DNA from: a virus
IMG/VR virus record: IMGVR_UViG_3300030109_005092
Coordinates: 387 to 25,829 of that record
Length of the DNA: 25,443 nt
Reading direction: 5' to 3' (one strand)
The notes below the pieces were generated by a model, which had not been told where the DNA came from, did not search any database, and worked only from the letters and a program-made list of their open reading frames with translations. Positions 7,610 to 14,650 of the stretch are shown one piece after another (positions within the stretch are counted from its first letter, which is position 1; every line of letters starts with the position of its first letter). Made by a program: the position numbers and the translations under genes.

Positions 7610-8343
7610 ATCGACCTCTCTTGATTTTCTTTCCAATCTTGTTCTCTATGCCAGTTGATATCTGACACTTCTGGATTTTCACTTATATATTTTACTATGT
7701 CTTCAAATATCATCTCTTTAGATTCATCTACAAAGTATTCTATAACTTGTTTAAACATTTTCAAATCTTCAACATAATCTAAAGTTAATCTCATCTTCTT
7801 TTTTTTATACTTATCTGGTACATTAAATAACTTTTGTATATTAATATATTGTTCAACATCATAAAAGAATGGTTTAATAAATTCAGTCTCGTTACTCTGT
7901 TTTCTTTCACATACAATTTTGAGAGCTTGATTACTTATACCATACACATCATTATACTGACCTTGACCATCTATAAAATCTATATCTTTATGAAATTCTT
8001 TTTGTTTAAAACAAATATCAGCTAATCCTGCATCAAAAAATAAATCATCACCATCAACATTGACAAAAAACTCTACATTATATTTTTGTGTTGCACCTAA
8101 CCACCGACTTAATTTATCAGGTGATGAACCTCTAAAATAATCAATATCATTGTATTCAGCTATACTGCATAAAACATCATCTTCTTCTAATTCTGTCGTA
8201 CATAGAATAATTTTTTGAGCATATTTAGATTTTTTTAATCTATCAATTAAATATTCTATTGTTGTCTTACCACGAATTTTGAATAGAGCTTTTTTAGGTA
8301 ATCTTGAAGAACCTGTTCTTACAGATAGAAATATAACATTCAT
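7606..8343 (-). CDS. Cytidylyltransferase, SpsF/NeuA type (CTP_transf_3)
   Basis: The N-terminus has the nucleotide-binding signature VRTGSSRLPKKAL (8-20), followed by GKTTIEYLIDRLKKSK (25-40), and an acidic metal site NVDGDDLFFD (95-104). This is the pattern of CMP-nonulosonate and CMP-KDO synthetases and of SpsF/PseF/PtmB relatives, which load a sugar acid onto CTP. The C-terminal third is lysine-rich and less conserved. With NeuB in the same operon it is the natural candidate to activate the nonulosonate made here. The ATG overlaps the end of a 24-codon gene as ATGA, and only a weak ribosome site precedes it, so coupled translation is likely. Confidence 0.82.
   Translation of the reverse strand: MNVIFLSVRTGSSRLPKKALFKIRGKTTIEYLIDRLKKSKYAQKIILCTTELEEDDVLCSIAEYNDIDYFRGSSPDKLSRWLGATQKYNVEFFVNVDGDDLFFDAGLADICFKQKEFHKDIDFIDGQGQYNDVYGISNQALKIVCERKQSNETEFIKPFFYDVEQYINIQKLFNVPDKYKKKKMRLTLDYVEDLKMFKQVIEYFVDESKEMIFEDIVKYISENPEVSDINWHREQDWKENQERSI
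7615..7620 (-). promoter_or_regulatory. Ribosome site that decides the start of the class IV aminotransferase
   Basis: GAGAGG with a 5-base spacer precedes the ATG at 7609, which also forms an ATGA overlap with the cytidylyltransferase stop. This favours the 327-residue form over a 336-residue one starting at 7636. Confidence 0.72.
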
Positions 8344-8414
8344 TCATTACTCACGAGTAGATAAACAGCAGCACAAAAACTAATTATACATACGAGACTA
8401 AATATGTAAATCAT
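8340..8414 (-). CDS. Putative 24-residue single-helix membrane microprotein
   Basis: A 25-codon frame runs ATG (8414) to TGA (8340). It overlaps the HAD-gene stop as ATGA at one end and the cytidylyltransferase ATG as ATGA at the other. The peptide begins MIYIFSLVCIISFCAAV and ends LLVSNE, so nearly the whole chain is one uninterrupted hydrophobic stretch long enough to span a membrane, with two cysteines at positions 9 and 14. A GAAGAG ribosome-like site lies 3 bases before the ATG. It fills exactly what would otherwise be the longest spacer in this part of the operon. No family is recognised. The junction geometry is the main support; a non-coding spacer remains possible. Confidence 0.55.
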   Translation of the reverse strand: MIYIFSLVCIISFCAAVYLLVSNE

Positions 8415-8704
8415 ATCTCTTCAATACGTTTCGATTTATCATCAATCCATAAATCATATTCAGGTTTTCCCACTCTTACATCGTGATATAAAACACCCCA
8501 TTTGTCGAGTTGTTCTTTAGTTAAATCTAACCAATCTATTTGAGTTACGGTTCCTCTTGCTGTCCAGTAAATTATCGTGTGTCCGTCTCTAAATAATTTA
8601 TTAATTTTTTTTATCTGAGCATGTTTAGGGCTGCTGTCCCAATAGTTTACAGCCCCTGGTAGAGTGGTACAGATTGTATTATCGATATCAACGTAAATTA
8701 TCAT
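8411..8704 (-). CDS. HAD-superfamily phosphatase of polysaccharide clusters
   Basis: This compact 97-residue HAD protein has motif I VDIDNTICTT with nucleophile D6 and acid D8. The motif II-like segment is IIYWTARGT (44-52). Motif III/IV is VGKPEYDLWIDDKS (78-91), with K80 and D88/D89. Small HADs of this type are often found in LPS and capsule operons, and the family dephosphorylates small phosphorylated metabolites. Here it could remove the phosphate from a nonulosonate-9-phosphate or another sugar phosphate, but no substrate can be assigned. It is linked by ATGA on both sides to very small genes. Confidence 0.82.
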   Translation of the reverse strand: MIIYVDIDNTICTTLPGAVNYWDSSPKHAQIKKINKLFRDGHTIIYWTARGTVTQIDWLDLTKEQLDKWGVLYHDVRVGKPEYDLWIDDKSKRIEEI

Positions 8705-8880
8705 TTTTTATTCATCTTCTCTAAAAAATAATCGTGTTTAACAACGTGTGGTGGTTTACCCAAGTGTTTAACGAACTCATCGTAGAATCCGTGTTTAATC
8801 ATTCTACTCATTAACTCTTGTATCTCGTCCCAAGACATCTTAATAATATCCTCTTTAGTAGTATCAAATAAATGTGTCAT
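8701..8880 (-). CDS. Small hypothetical protein, 59 residues
   Basis: The frame runs from the ATG at 8880 to a TGA at 8701. The ATG shares a base with the radical-SAM stop (TAATG), a GGAG ribosome site lies 5 bases upstream, and the stop overlaps the HAD start as ATGA. The product begins MTHLFDTTKEDIIKMSWDE and is helical and charged, with several histidines and a C-terminal KMNKK. It has no membrane segment and no cysteine. No family is recognised. The tight fit between two clear genes and the good ribosome site make it a real gene more likely than not. Confidence 0.7.
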   Translation of the reverse strand: MTHLFDTTKEDIIKMSWDEIQELMSRMIKHGFYDEFVKHLGKPPHVVKHDYFLEKMNKK

Positions 8881-10556
8881 TACATCTCCAATATTTTTTC
8901 AATGTTATCATTATCAATATGTTCTCTTGCTTGTAAGAATTGGTCCATTGACATATCACCAAAGTTTACAGGATTTCCATCTTTATCATCTAATATTTTA
9001 GTAGCATCATCTAGTTCCAAAACGTAATTATGAAAGTTATCATCACAAACAGGTTCTCCCATACCATCAAAACTTATGTCAAAATGTTTCTGTAAATCTC
9101 TTCTCACAACTTTCCACATTTCAGTTCCCGGATAAGCTGTGGCTGTAAACATAGCTCTATTGACTCCATCTCTTAATCTTTCATAAGTTTCAGTGCCCTT
9201 TTGATGTCCTTTAGTCCAAAATCGTTGTTGCCAAAGTATAAAAGCTACACTTGTCTTTAAGTGTTTCAAATCTTCTCCAGGATAAGCCATAATCCAGGTA
9301 CAATTTGCATGTATTCCGGCATCAGCACAAGTCTTAACTGCCGTCATCATAGTTTTAGGAAACTGATAAGTATTACCATTTACTTTAGTCGGGACAAGTC
9401 CGTTCTTCAGTATAAATCCTCCCTTTTGCATTCTTGTTAATGTATGCTCATCAGCTGACTCAGCTCCGAATCCTATGTATACACAACCTGACTCAGCCAT
9501 ATCATAAGCTCTAGCATCAGCTTCATCCATTCGTGTATGTGTTCCCCATCTAACGTGGTCTAATCCATATTCTTTAAATACAGGGACCATCTTTTTTATT
9601 CTTCTCTTATCAACTGCAAAGTTATCATCAGGAAAACCTATAAAATCTAAATCATACTTATCAACATATCCTCTAATCTGTAAAGCAATATGTTCACTAC
9701 TTCTCATTCCATAATTACGCTCTCCTTGAGCTCCTCTATAACAAAAGGCACAAGCATAAGGACAACCTCTACTACTGACTGAAGTTAAACTACGTTTCAT
9801 AGTGAAAGGTGTAGCAGAACTATTGTTAGCAGCTATACCCCAAACAGGTGTATTGATATAATCTTCTAAAACATTATAACCATATGGGTCTGATTCTAAT
9901 AAGTCTATAGCAGCATACGGGATATCATCTAAATTAGATGGTCTGAATCCTTCATAAATAAATCTATGTTTATTTAATATTTCACCAGAGTATCCTTTAC
10001 TTAATTTACCTGAGTTTATAGCCTTTTTGATTCCCTTCTCCTTAACTAACTTACCATCTTTACATATATCTAAAATTATTCCGTCACCTTCTGAACGTGC
10101 TATGGCATCTAACTCAGGTATCCAGGTAAATAATCCTCCTTTGATTTCAGTAGCTAATCCATTACCCGTAACTAAAAAACAATCAGGTTGTATTCGTCTT
10201 ATCATTTTAGCTACTTCTTCTTGCCATCTTAAAGTTGTAATTTTACCTGAGAAAGCTATAATATCTTGGTCACCAACATTTTCGATATGTTTAGAAATCA
10301 TATCTTCAGCTTCTCGATATGTTAAGTGTCTTCCGTTCGGGAGACCCTTCTTTTCACTCAACTTATCTTTTATTCTATAACCATTTAAGTCAATAATTGA
10401 GGGTTGTCCTCCGTATCTTCTAACTATAGCGGCTAATATTCCAGGACCTTCAGGAGGTGTATTTGGAAGAGCAGCTTCTCTCAGAGGCATATTGATAAAT
10501 GTAATCTTTATACCTTCTAATTCCTTATACGAAATTTCTTTTAGAATATCACTCAA
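8880..10556 (-). CDS. B12-binding-type radical SAM enzyme
   Basis: The 558-residue protein has an N-terminal Rossmann-like half (about 15-160) with ITFINMPLREAALP and PEGPGILAAIVRRYGG, like the cobalamin-binding half of class B radical SAM methylases. The 4Fe-4S motif CPYACAFC (C265, C269, C272) follows, then a TIM-barrel core containing FIGFPDDNF and GFGAESADE. A DxHxxG cobalamin motif is not obvious, so it may bind no B12 (BchE/HpnJ/OspD-like relatives vary). The reaction is unknown: methylation, epimerisation or dehydration of a sugar are options. The start is the TTG at 10556; an upstream stop leaves little choice, and the next Met (23) would cut the first beta-strand. No Shine-Dalgarno site is visible. 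Confidence 0.85.
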   Translation of the reverse strand: MSDILKEISYKELEGIKITFINMPLREAALPNTPPEGPGILAAIVRRYGGQPSIIDLNGYRIKDKLSEKKGLPNGRHLTYREAEDMISKHIENVGDQDIIAFSGKITTLRWQEEVAKMIRRIQPDCFLVTGNGLATEIKGGLFTWIPELDAIARSEGDGIILDICKDGKLVKEKGIKKAINSGKLSKGYSGEILNKHRFIYEGFRPSNLDDIPYAAIDLLESDPYGYNVLEDYINTPVWGIAANNSSATPFTMKRSLTSVSSRGCPYACAFCYRGAQGERNYGMRSSEHIALQIRGYVDKYDLDFIGFPDDNFAVDKRRIKKMVPVFKEYGLDHVRWGTHTRMDEADARAYDMAESGCVYIGFGAESADEHTLTRMQKGGFILKNGLVPTKVNGNTYQFPKTMMTAVKTCADAGIHANCTWIMAYPGEDLKHLKTSVAFILWQQRFWTKGHQKGTETYERLRDGVNRAMFTATAYPGTEMWKVVRRDLQKHFDISFDGMGEPVCDDNFHNYVLELDDATKILDDKDGNPVNFGDMSMDQFLQAREHIDNDNIEKILEM

Positions 10557-11382
10557 CGGTATTAGTTACTTTTCTTAGTTTTTTAGCTATAGGTTTCTCT
10601 GTATCATAAACAATTTTAATACCATCACCTAACATAACTTCCATTTTTCTAATAGCATCACATAAGTCATCCACATCTTGTATGGAAGCAGCTTGGTCAG
10701 AACCATACATAGTTCTATCTCTTGTAATATGAAACTCTACACATTTAGCTCCTAAAGCAACACTACCTACACAAGCATCCATTCCATTGTAGTGATTAGA
10801 AAACCCTACTTTTGTATTAGGATACATTTGACTTAATGTTGATATGTAACGTAAATTGATTTCATCAGCTGTTGTAGGATAAGTACTTGTACAGGCTAAA
10901 ACATACTCTACATTATTTAAAATACTCATAGCCGCTTCTACTTCTTCATTTGTACACATTCCTACTGACAAGATTACAGGTTTGTTTGTCTCGTTTAACT
11001 TTTCAAGAAACTCCTTATCTGTTGCCATAGCCGAAGCAACTTTGTGATACTTTACGTTGAGATGTTTTTCTACTTGAATTAAACTCATCTGGTCCCAACA
11101 CGAAACAATAAAATCCAAACTTAACTCTTCAGCATATGCCTGAAGTTCTTTATATTGTTCCATATTAAATTCAATACCTTCTTTTTGTTCTCTCGTTGTG
11201 GTACCGAAAGGAGACTCTCTTGGTGTATCAAGTTCTTCTTGAGTGTAAACTGATTCTATATCTCGTTTTTGAAACTTGACAGCATCACAACCAGCAAGAA
11301 AAGCTTTGTGAATAAGTTCTTTGGCTAATTCAATGTCTCCATTGTGATTTATACCTACTTCTGCAATAATGTAAGTGTGCAT
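10549..11382 (-). CDS. NeuB-family nonulosonic-acid (sialic-acid-like) synthase without SAF domain
   Basis: NeuB enzymes condense phosphoenolpyruvate with an N-acetyl hexose to give a nine-carbon sugar acid. Family marks are IIAEVGINHNGDIELAKEL (5-23) and DAVKFQKRD (33-41), followed by YHKVASA, a loop with STYPTTADEINL, KVGFSNHYNG, and the metal and substrate region GAKCVEFHITRDRTM and GSDQAAS. The 277 residues cover the TIM barrel only; the C-terminal antifreeze-like SAF domain, which normally brings the length to about 340-350, is missing. An AGGAG site lies 6 bases before the ATG. With the cytidylyltransferase and SDR genes downstream it defines the nonulosonate part of the operon. Confidence 0.9.
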   Translation of the reverse strand: MHTYIIAEVGINHNGDIELAKELIHKAFLAGCDAVKFQKRDIESVYTQEELDTPRESPFGTTTREQKEGIEFNMEQYKELQAYAEELSLDFIVSCWDQMSLIQVEKHLNVKYHKVASAMATDKEFLEKLNETNKPVILSVGMCTNEEVEAAMSILNNVEYVLACTSTYPTTADEINLRYISTLSQMYPNTKVGFSNHYNGMDACVGSVALGAKCVEFHITRDRTMYGSDQAASIQDVDDLCDAIRKMEVMLGDGIKIVYDTEKPIAKKLRKVTNTVE

Positions 11383-11407
11383 TTTAACTCCTATTTATTA
11401 TAACTAT

Positions 11408-12046
11408 TTAATTTGATTTGTAAAAACACAAATCTTTTTGAACTACTTTATCATCAATGTAGTGTTCACCTACTACAATATATTTATCAAAACCTATTTC
11501 ATTCATAAATGATAAAACTTCTTCGGCTAACGGTGCCCCTTCATTGTACTCTATAAAGGATACTTCTAATATTATAACTGATGACCTATTGACTAGATTT
11601 TTACCACCTTTTAAAATATCTATTTCAGAACCTTGTGTATCTAACTTTATCAAATCAAATACAGCACCATCTTCAAAAATATCATCTAACTTCCTTAATT
11701 TTACTTTACTCTCTTGAACGAGATGAGGTATATCCCAGTAGTTGTGTTCCTTATAATATGAATTACCTTCTGTATGAGGTTTATCACTTCTAGTGTAAAA
11801 AGTAACCTCTCGTTCTTCATCTCCTAAAGCAGCCATTAGATAGTTATCACCATTTTCTGATAATCGTTTTAGTTCACTTTCGTGTAAAGGATTAGCTTCT
11901 ATCATAAAGACACCAACATTAGGCCACACTTGTTTCGACCAACTATAAAATTGACCATTATGAGCTCCTATATCTAAGATGGCATTAGGAACACCGAATC
12001 GTTCTCGTACTAAGTCAAGTCTCATTTCAGAACCTTCTTTATACAT
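11408..12046 (-). CDS. FkbM-family SAM methyltransferase
   Basis: Motif I is ILDIGAHNGQF (23-33), and the family's second signature is DLIKLDTQGSEIDILKGG (131-148). FkbM proteins O-methylate sugars and polyketides and are common in surface-glycan clusters. I chose the ATG at 12046 (212 residues), which has AAAGG about 7 bases ahead and overlaps the previous gene by 8 bases. An ATG at 12025, also with an AGAAGG-like site, would give a protein 7 residues shorter. A TTG at 12061 would lengthen the overlap. The acceptor is unknown. Confidence 0.85.
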   Translation of the reverse strand: MYKEGSEMRLDLVRERFGVPNAILDIGAHNGQFYSWSKQVWPNVGVFMIEANPLHESELKRLSENGDNYLMAALGDEEREVTFYTRSDKPHTEGNSYYKEHNYWDIPHLVQESKVKLRKLDDIFEDGAVFDLIKLDTQGSEIDILKGGKNLVNRSSVIILEVSFIEYNEGAPLAEEVLSFMNEIGFDKYIVVGEHYIDDKVVQKDLCFYKSN

Positions 12047-12779
12047 TATGTAACCTTTCAAATTCTTCTAAATAATTTCCATCTCTATCTGTACGACAAA
12101 TTTTTTTAGTCTCAGGATATCCTGCTCCGTGTCCTCTATGAGGAAAAAGACCCCAAGGTTTATGTAGACCGAAAGGAACTCCTACTTGAGGAGCCACGTA
12201 ACCATTATCAATCGAAAAAGAAAGTACATCTCTGACTAAAGGTTTATCTTCTACACAAAAACTGAAAAAATAATCCTCACAAGGATTACCTCCTCTTCGT
12301 AGATAATCTTTATGTTTGTATTTTATACTATCTAATATAAATTTCTTTTTTCTTATAGATAAACCACCATTCATTATCCAAGTATACTTTTCGTCAAGGT
12401 CAGGTATTTGGTTTCCCCAATAACCTCCTATGAAATCAAAATCAAGAAAATCATTTATTGTGTATTTTGAATTAAAACATATAATACAATCTGTTTCGAA
12501 ATATAAAATTGTTTTACCTTCACTTTGTTTCCAAAACTCTTTTGAAACCATCAAATCATTTGATTCAGGCCATTGAGGTAACTCATCGAATCCCATTGGA
12601 GTCATTATAAAATTCTGACCCCATTCTGTATCCGATATTTTTTTCATATAATCAACATTTTTATTTCCGTGATAGATTTGTAATTTCCAATCATCATCGA
12701 GAGCTTTACGTACACTTTGTAGAACCATAGGAAGAGCAGGATGTTCTCTAGTCTCTACTATTAAAGCTACTTTACTCAT
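12039..12779 (-). CDS. DUF5672-type glycosyltransferase-like protein
   Basis: The 246-residue protein has a GT-A-like layout. It opens with VALIVETREHP (4-14). A strand ends in an acidic metal-binding-like pair, ILYFETDCII (91-100). DFIGGYWGN (115-123), NGGLSIRKKKFIL (137-149) and CEDYFFSF (167-174) follow. The IGGYW, NGGLSIRK and ED order is the DUF5672 pattern found in many polysaccharide loci. The likely role is transfer of one sugar residue, with donor and acceptor unknown. No membrane segment is seen. The ATG overlaps the preceding stop as ATGA. Confidence 0.75.
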   Translation of the reverse strand: MSKVALIVETREHPALPMVLQSVRKALDDDWKLQIYHGNKNVDYMKKISDTEWGQNFIMTPMGFDELPQWPESNDLMVSKEFWKQSEGKTILYFETDCIICFNSKYTINDFLDFDFIGGYWGNQIPDLDEKYTWIMNGGLSIRKKKFILDSIKYKHKDYLRRGGNPCEDYFFSFCVEDKPLVRDVLSFSIDNGYVAPQVGVPFGLHKPWGLFPHRGHGAGYPETKKICRTDRDGNYLEEFERLHNV

Positions 12780-13474
12780 TTTTTAACCATAAAACTAAGT
12801 AGTGTTGGCCAGATGTAATTTTTGTATTTTTTGTTTCCTGTTTCTAACTTACAACTCTCGATACTATTATGTATATCTTTCATTTGAAGTTCATTTATGT
12901 AACTTGTCTCTTTGATAGAATAGTAATTAGTTTCTATATCGTTAATAATATCAGTTGTGATTGTATCACCTTCCTCTATGACTTCGTAACCATACAATGT
13001 TTTCCATTGACCACTACAAGTGTGTAAATCTTCGATTACATAATAACCTCCTGATTTAGTAGCTTCTAACATTATAGGAAGAGTTACTTGTTGTTGTCTC
13101 ATAGTATGACCTCCGTCATCTATGATTAAATCAAAATCTCTACCATACATAGTAAGAAATCTACCTAAATCAATAACATCTTGTTGGTCTCCTTTGAATA
13201 AAACTGAACGGTCTAAATACGGATTGTCTTTCATCTTTTCACGTAACACATCACAATAACCTGACCTATCATCCTCATTGAATATATCAAATCCATAAAT
13301 TGTAGCATTAGGAAAATATTCCAACCACATTCTATGTGAGCATCCAGTCTCTACACCGATTTCTAAAACCTTCTTAACATCAAGTCTTATATCATCAAAA
13401 CGTTTTTCATAATGTTCAAGATAACCTAGTTCAAGCATATCAACATCATATTTCTTTGCTAACTCAACTAACAT
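12776..13474 (-). CDS. MycE/TylE-like sugar O-methyltransferase
   Basis: The 232-residue class I methyltransferase has the SAM loop VLEIGVETGCSHRMW (36-50) and YGFDIFNED (60-68). The metal-site strand is FDLIIDDGGH (114-123), and PIMLEATKSGGYYVIEDLH spans 133-151. The paired aspartates D119/D120 and the VIEDLH element match the Mg-dependent macrolide-sugar methyltransferases MycE and TylE, which methylate deoxysugar hydroxyls; cephalosporin-hydroxylase-like proteins share the pattern. A GAGGG ribosome site lies 5 bases before the ATG. The target is probably a sugar hydroxyl. Confidence 0.8.
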   Translation of the reverse strand: MLVELAKKYDVDMLELGYLEHYEKRFDDIRLDVKKVLEIGVETGCSHRMWLEYFPNATIYGFDIFNEDDRSGYCDVLREKMKDNPYLDRSVLFKGDQQDVIDLGRFLTMYGRDFDLIIDDGGHTMRQQQVTLPIMLEATKSGGYYVIEDLHTCSGQWKTLYGYEVIEEGDTITTDIINDIETNYYSIKETSYINELQMKDIHNSIESCKLETGNKKYKNYIWPTLLSFMVKK

Positions 13475-14219
13475 TTTTACCCTCTAAATAATATTCTCTT
13501 ACTCTTTGATGTCCTAAATGTAAAATAATTTCATTACCACAACCCACGTGTCCGTGTCCGACTCCCCATTGTATAGGCATTGCATAAGGATAGATACCAG
13601 TATTCCAAGCGGCTCTTGACATTTGTAATGGAGCTCTTCTTGGATTCGAAACCATTAATCTACCAAACTCTGACAACCATTTTCTACTTCTAGTATTTTT
13701 TGTATCGAAAGACATCCACCAAAGGTCATACGTCAAGATATTTCCTCTGTTAGAACTTTCCTCTATGTGAAAATCACCATCATTACCACGTGTGTGTATA
13801 CCGTCGATTTTTACCATCTGTCTTTCATTTTGAGGTACACATATTCCAAACTTTTCAGTAATAGGTAAGATAGTTTTTACTTCATCATTTACGAACATTA
13901 CATCAGAATCTACTGAAATAGCTATATCTGCCTTTGAATCTAATAATCCTTTGACTTGATAGTAATCACAAGCGTGCCAGCCCCATCTATGATTACTCTT
14001 ATCAAACGGACTTGATTCTATATCAACTAATCTAATCTCTACATCGTCATAGTTTTTTCCCAAATCACGATTGTCGGTATACATCGTTAGTTTAGCTTCG
14101 GGAAAAAATTGTTTGACAGATGAATATGTTGGGTCTAATCTGTATTCATCAGTAAATGAGTCTGGTTGATTAGCAGTCATTCGAGTTCCAAACTCTGAAA
14201 ATACAAATTCGATATTCAT
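13464..14219 (-). CDS. GT-A-fold glycosyltransferase, family not assigned
   Basis: The 251-residue protein shows the strand and metal-binding triad IAISVDSDVMF (99-109), with a DxD at 104-106. It is preceded by a region rich in aromatic residues (HRWGWHACDYYQVKG, 77-91), which in such enzymes packs around the nucleotide sugar. C-terminal glycine- and histidine-rich segments GVGHGHVGCGNE and LHLGHQRV may complete the metal site. There is no membrane segment. The junction with the gene before it is TAATG, with an AGAGAG-type ribosome site. I do not assign a CAZy family; GT2- or GT8-like relatives are the options. Confidence 0.7.
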   Translation of the reverse strand: MNIEFVFSEFGTRMTANQPDSFTDEYRLDPTYSSVKQFFPEAKLTMYTDNRDLGKNYDDVEIRLVDIESSPFDKSNHRWGWHACDYYQVKGLLDSKADIAISVDSDVMFVNDEVKTILPITEKFGICVPQNERQMVKIDGIHTRGNDGDFHIEESSNRGNILTYDLWWMSFDTKNTRSRKWLSEFGRLMVSNPRRAPLQMSRAAWNTGIYPYAMPIQWGVGHGHVGCGNEIILHLGHQRVREYYLEGKNVS

Positions 14220-14650
14220 TAAGTTCTCTCTTCGATTATTTTTTTGATTGTGTTTGTCGTACTATAATTATGTCTTCTAGTATTGAAAACAATATTAATT
14301 TTTAAATCATCACCAGTAAAAGGTTTATCTTTGTGGTCTTCTCCTAAAATACGAACGTTAATAATGTTTTGATTTTCTTTAAGATACTTATACAACTCTT
14401 CTTCACCATCATATAGGAAAGCTTTATCGACATATTTACTTGATTGTACCATCATTAGTCTTTCATCTGCTGTCCAAATAGGTTGATTCTTTTCTCTTCC
14501 ATCAGGTTGAGGAGTTTGATTTAAAAATGAATGTACACCTACTATCAAATAATCACAATACATTTTACATTCACCTAACATCAAAACGTGACCGGGATGC
14601 ATTATATCAAAGTAACCACTCGTGAATCCTATTATTTTTTGATTTTTCAA
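14219..14650 (-). CDS. TagD/RfaE-like cytidylyl/adenylyltransferase (nucleotidyltransferase, HxGH)
   Basis: The core motif GYFDIMHPGHVLML (12-25), with H18/H21 as HxGH, and the C-terminal STTNTIKK (130-137, in place of the usual ISSTxIK) mark this family, whose members make CDP-glycerol, CDP-ribitol or ADP-heptose-type donors. The start is the TTG at 14650. It overlaps the upstream stop as TTGA and has a perfect GAGGAG ribosome site 5 bases ahead, giving 143 residues, close to the TagD length. A longer frame from 14737 lies wholly inside the upstream gene and is not needed. The activated substrate is unknown. It may prime a glycerol-phosphate or heptose unit used by the neighbouring transferases. 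Confidence 0.83.
   Translation of the reverse strand: MKNQKIIGFTSGYFDIMHPGHVLMLGECKMYCDYLIVGVHSFLNQTPQPDGREKNQPIWTADERLMMVQSSKYVDKAFLYDGEEELYKYLKENQNIINVRILGEDHKDKPFTGDDLKINIVFNTRRHNYSTTNTIKKIIEERT

Noticed and set aside
10027-10380. A 117-codon open frame on the plus strand.
   Set aside because: It mirrors the N-terminal half of the radical SAM gene and has no start signals. The minus strand is clearly coding there.
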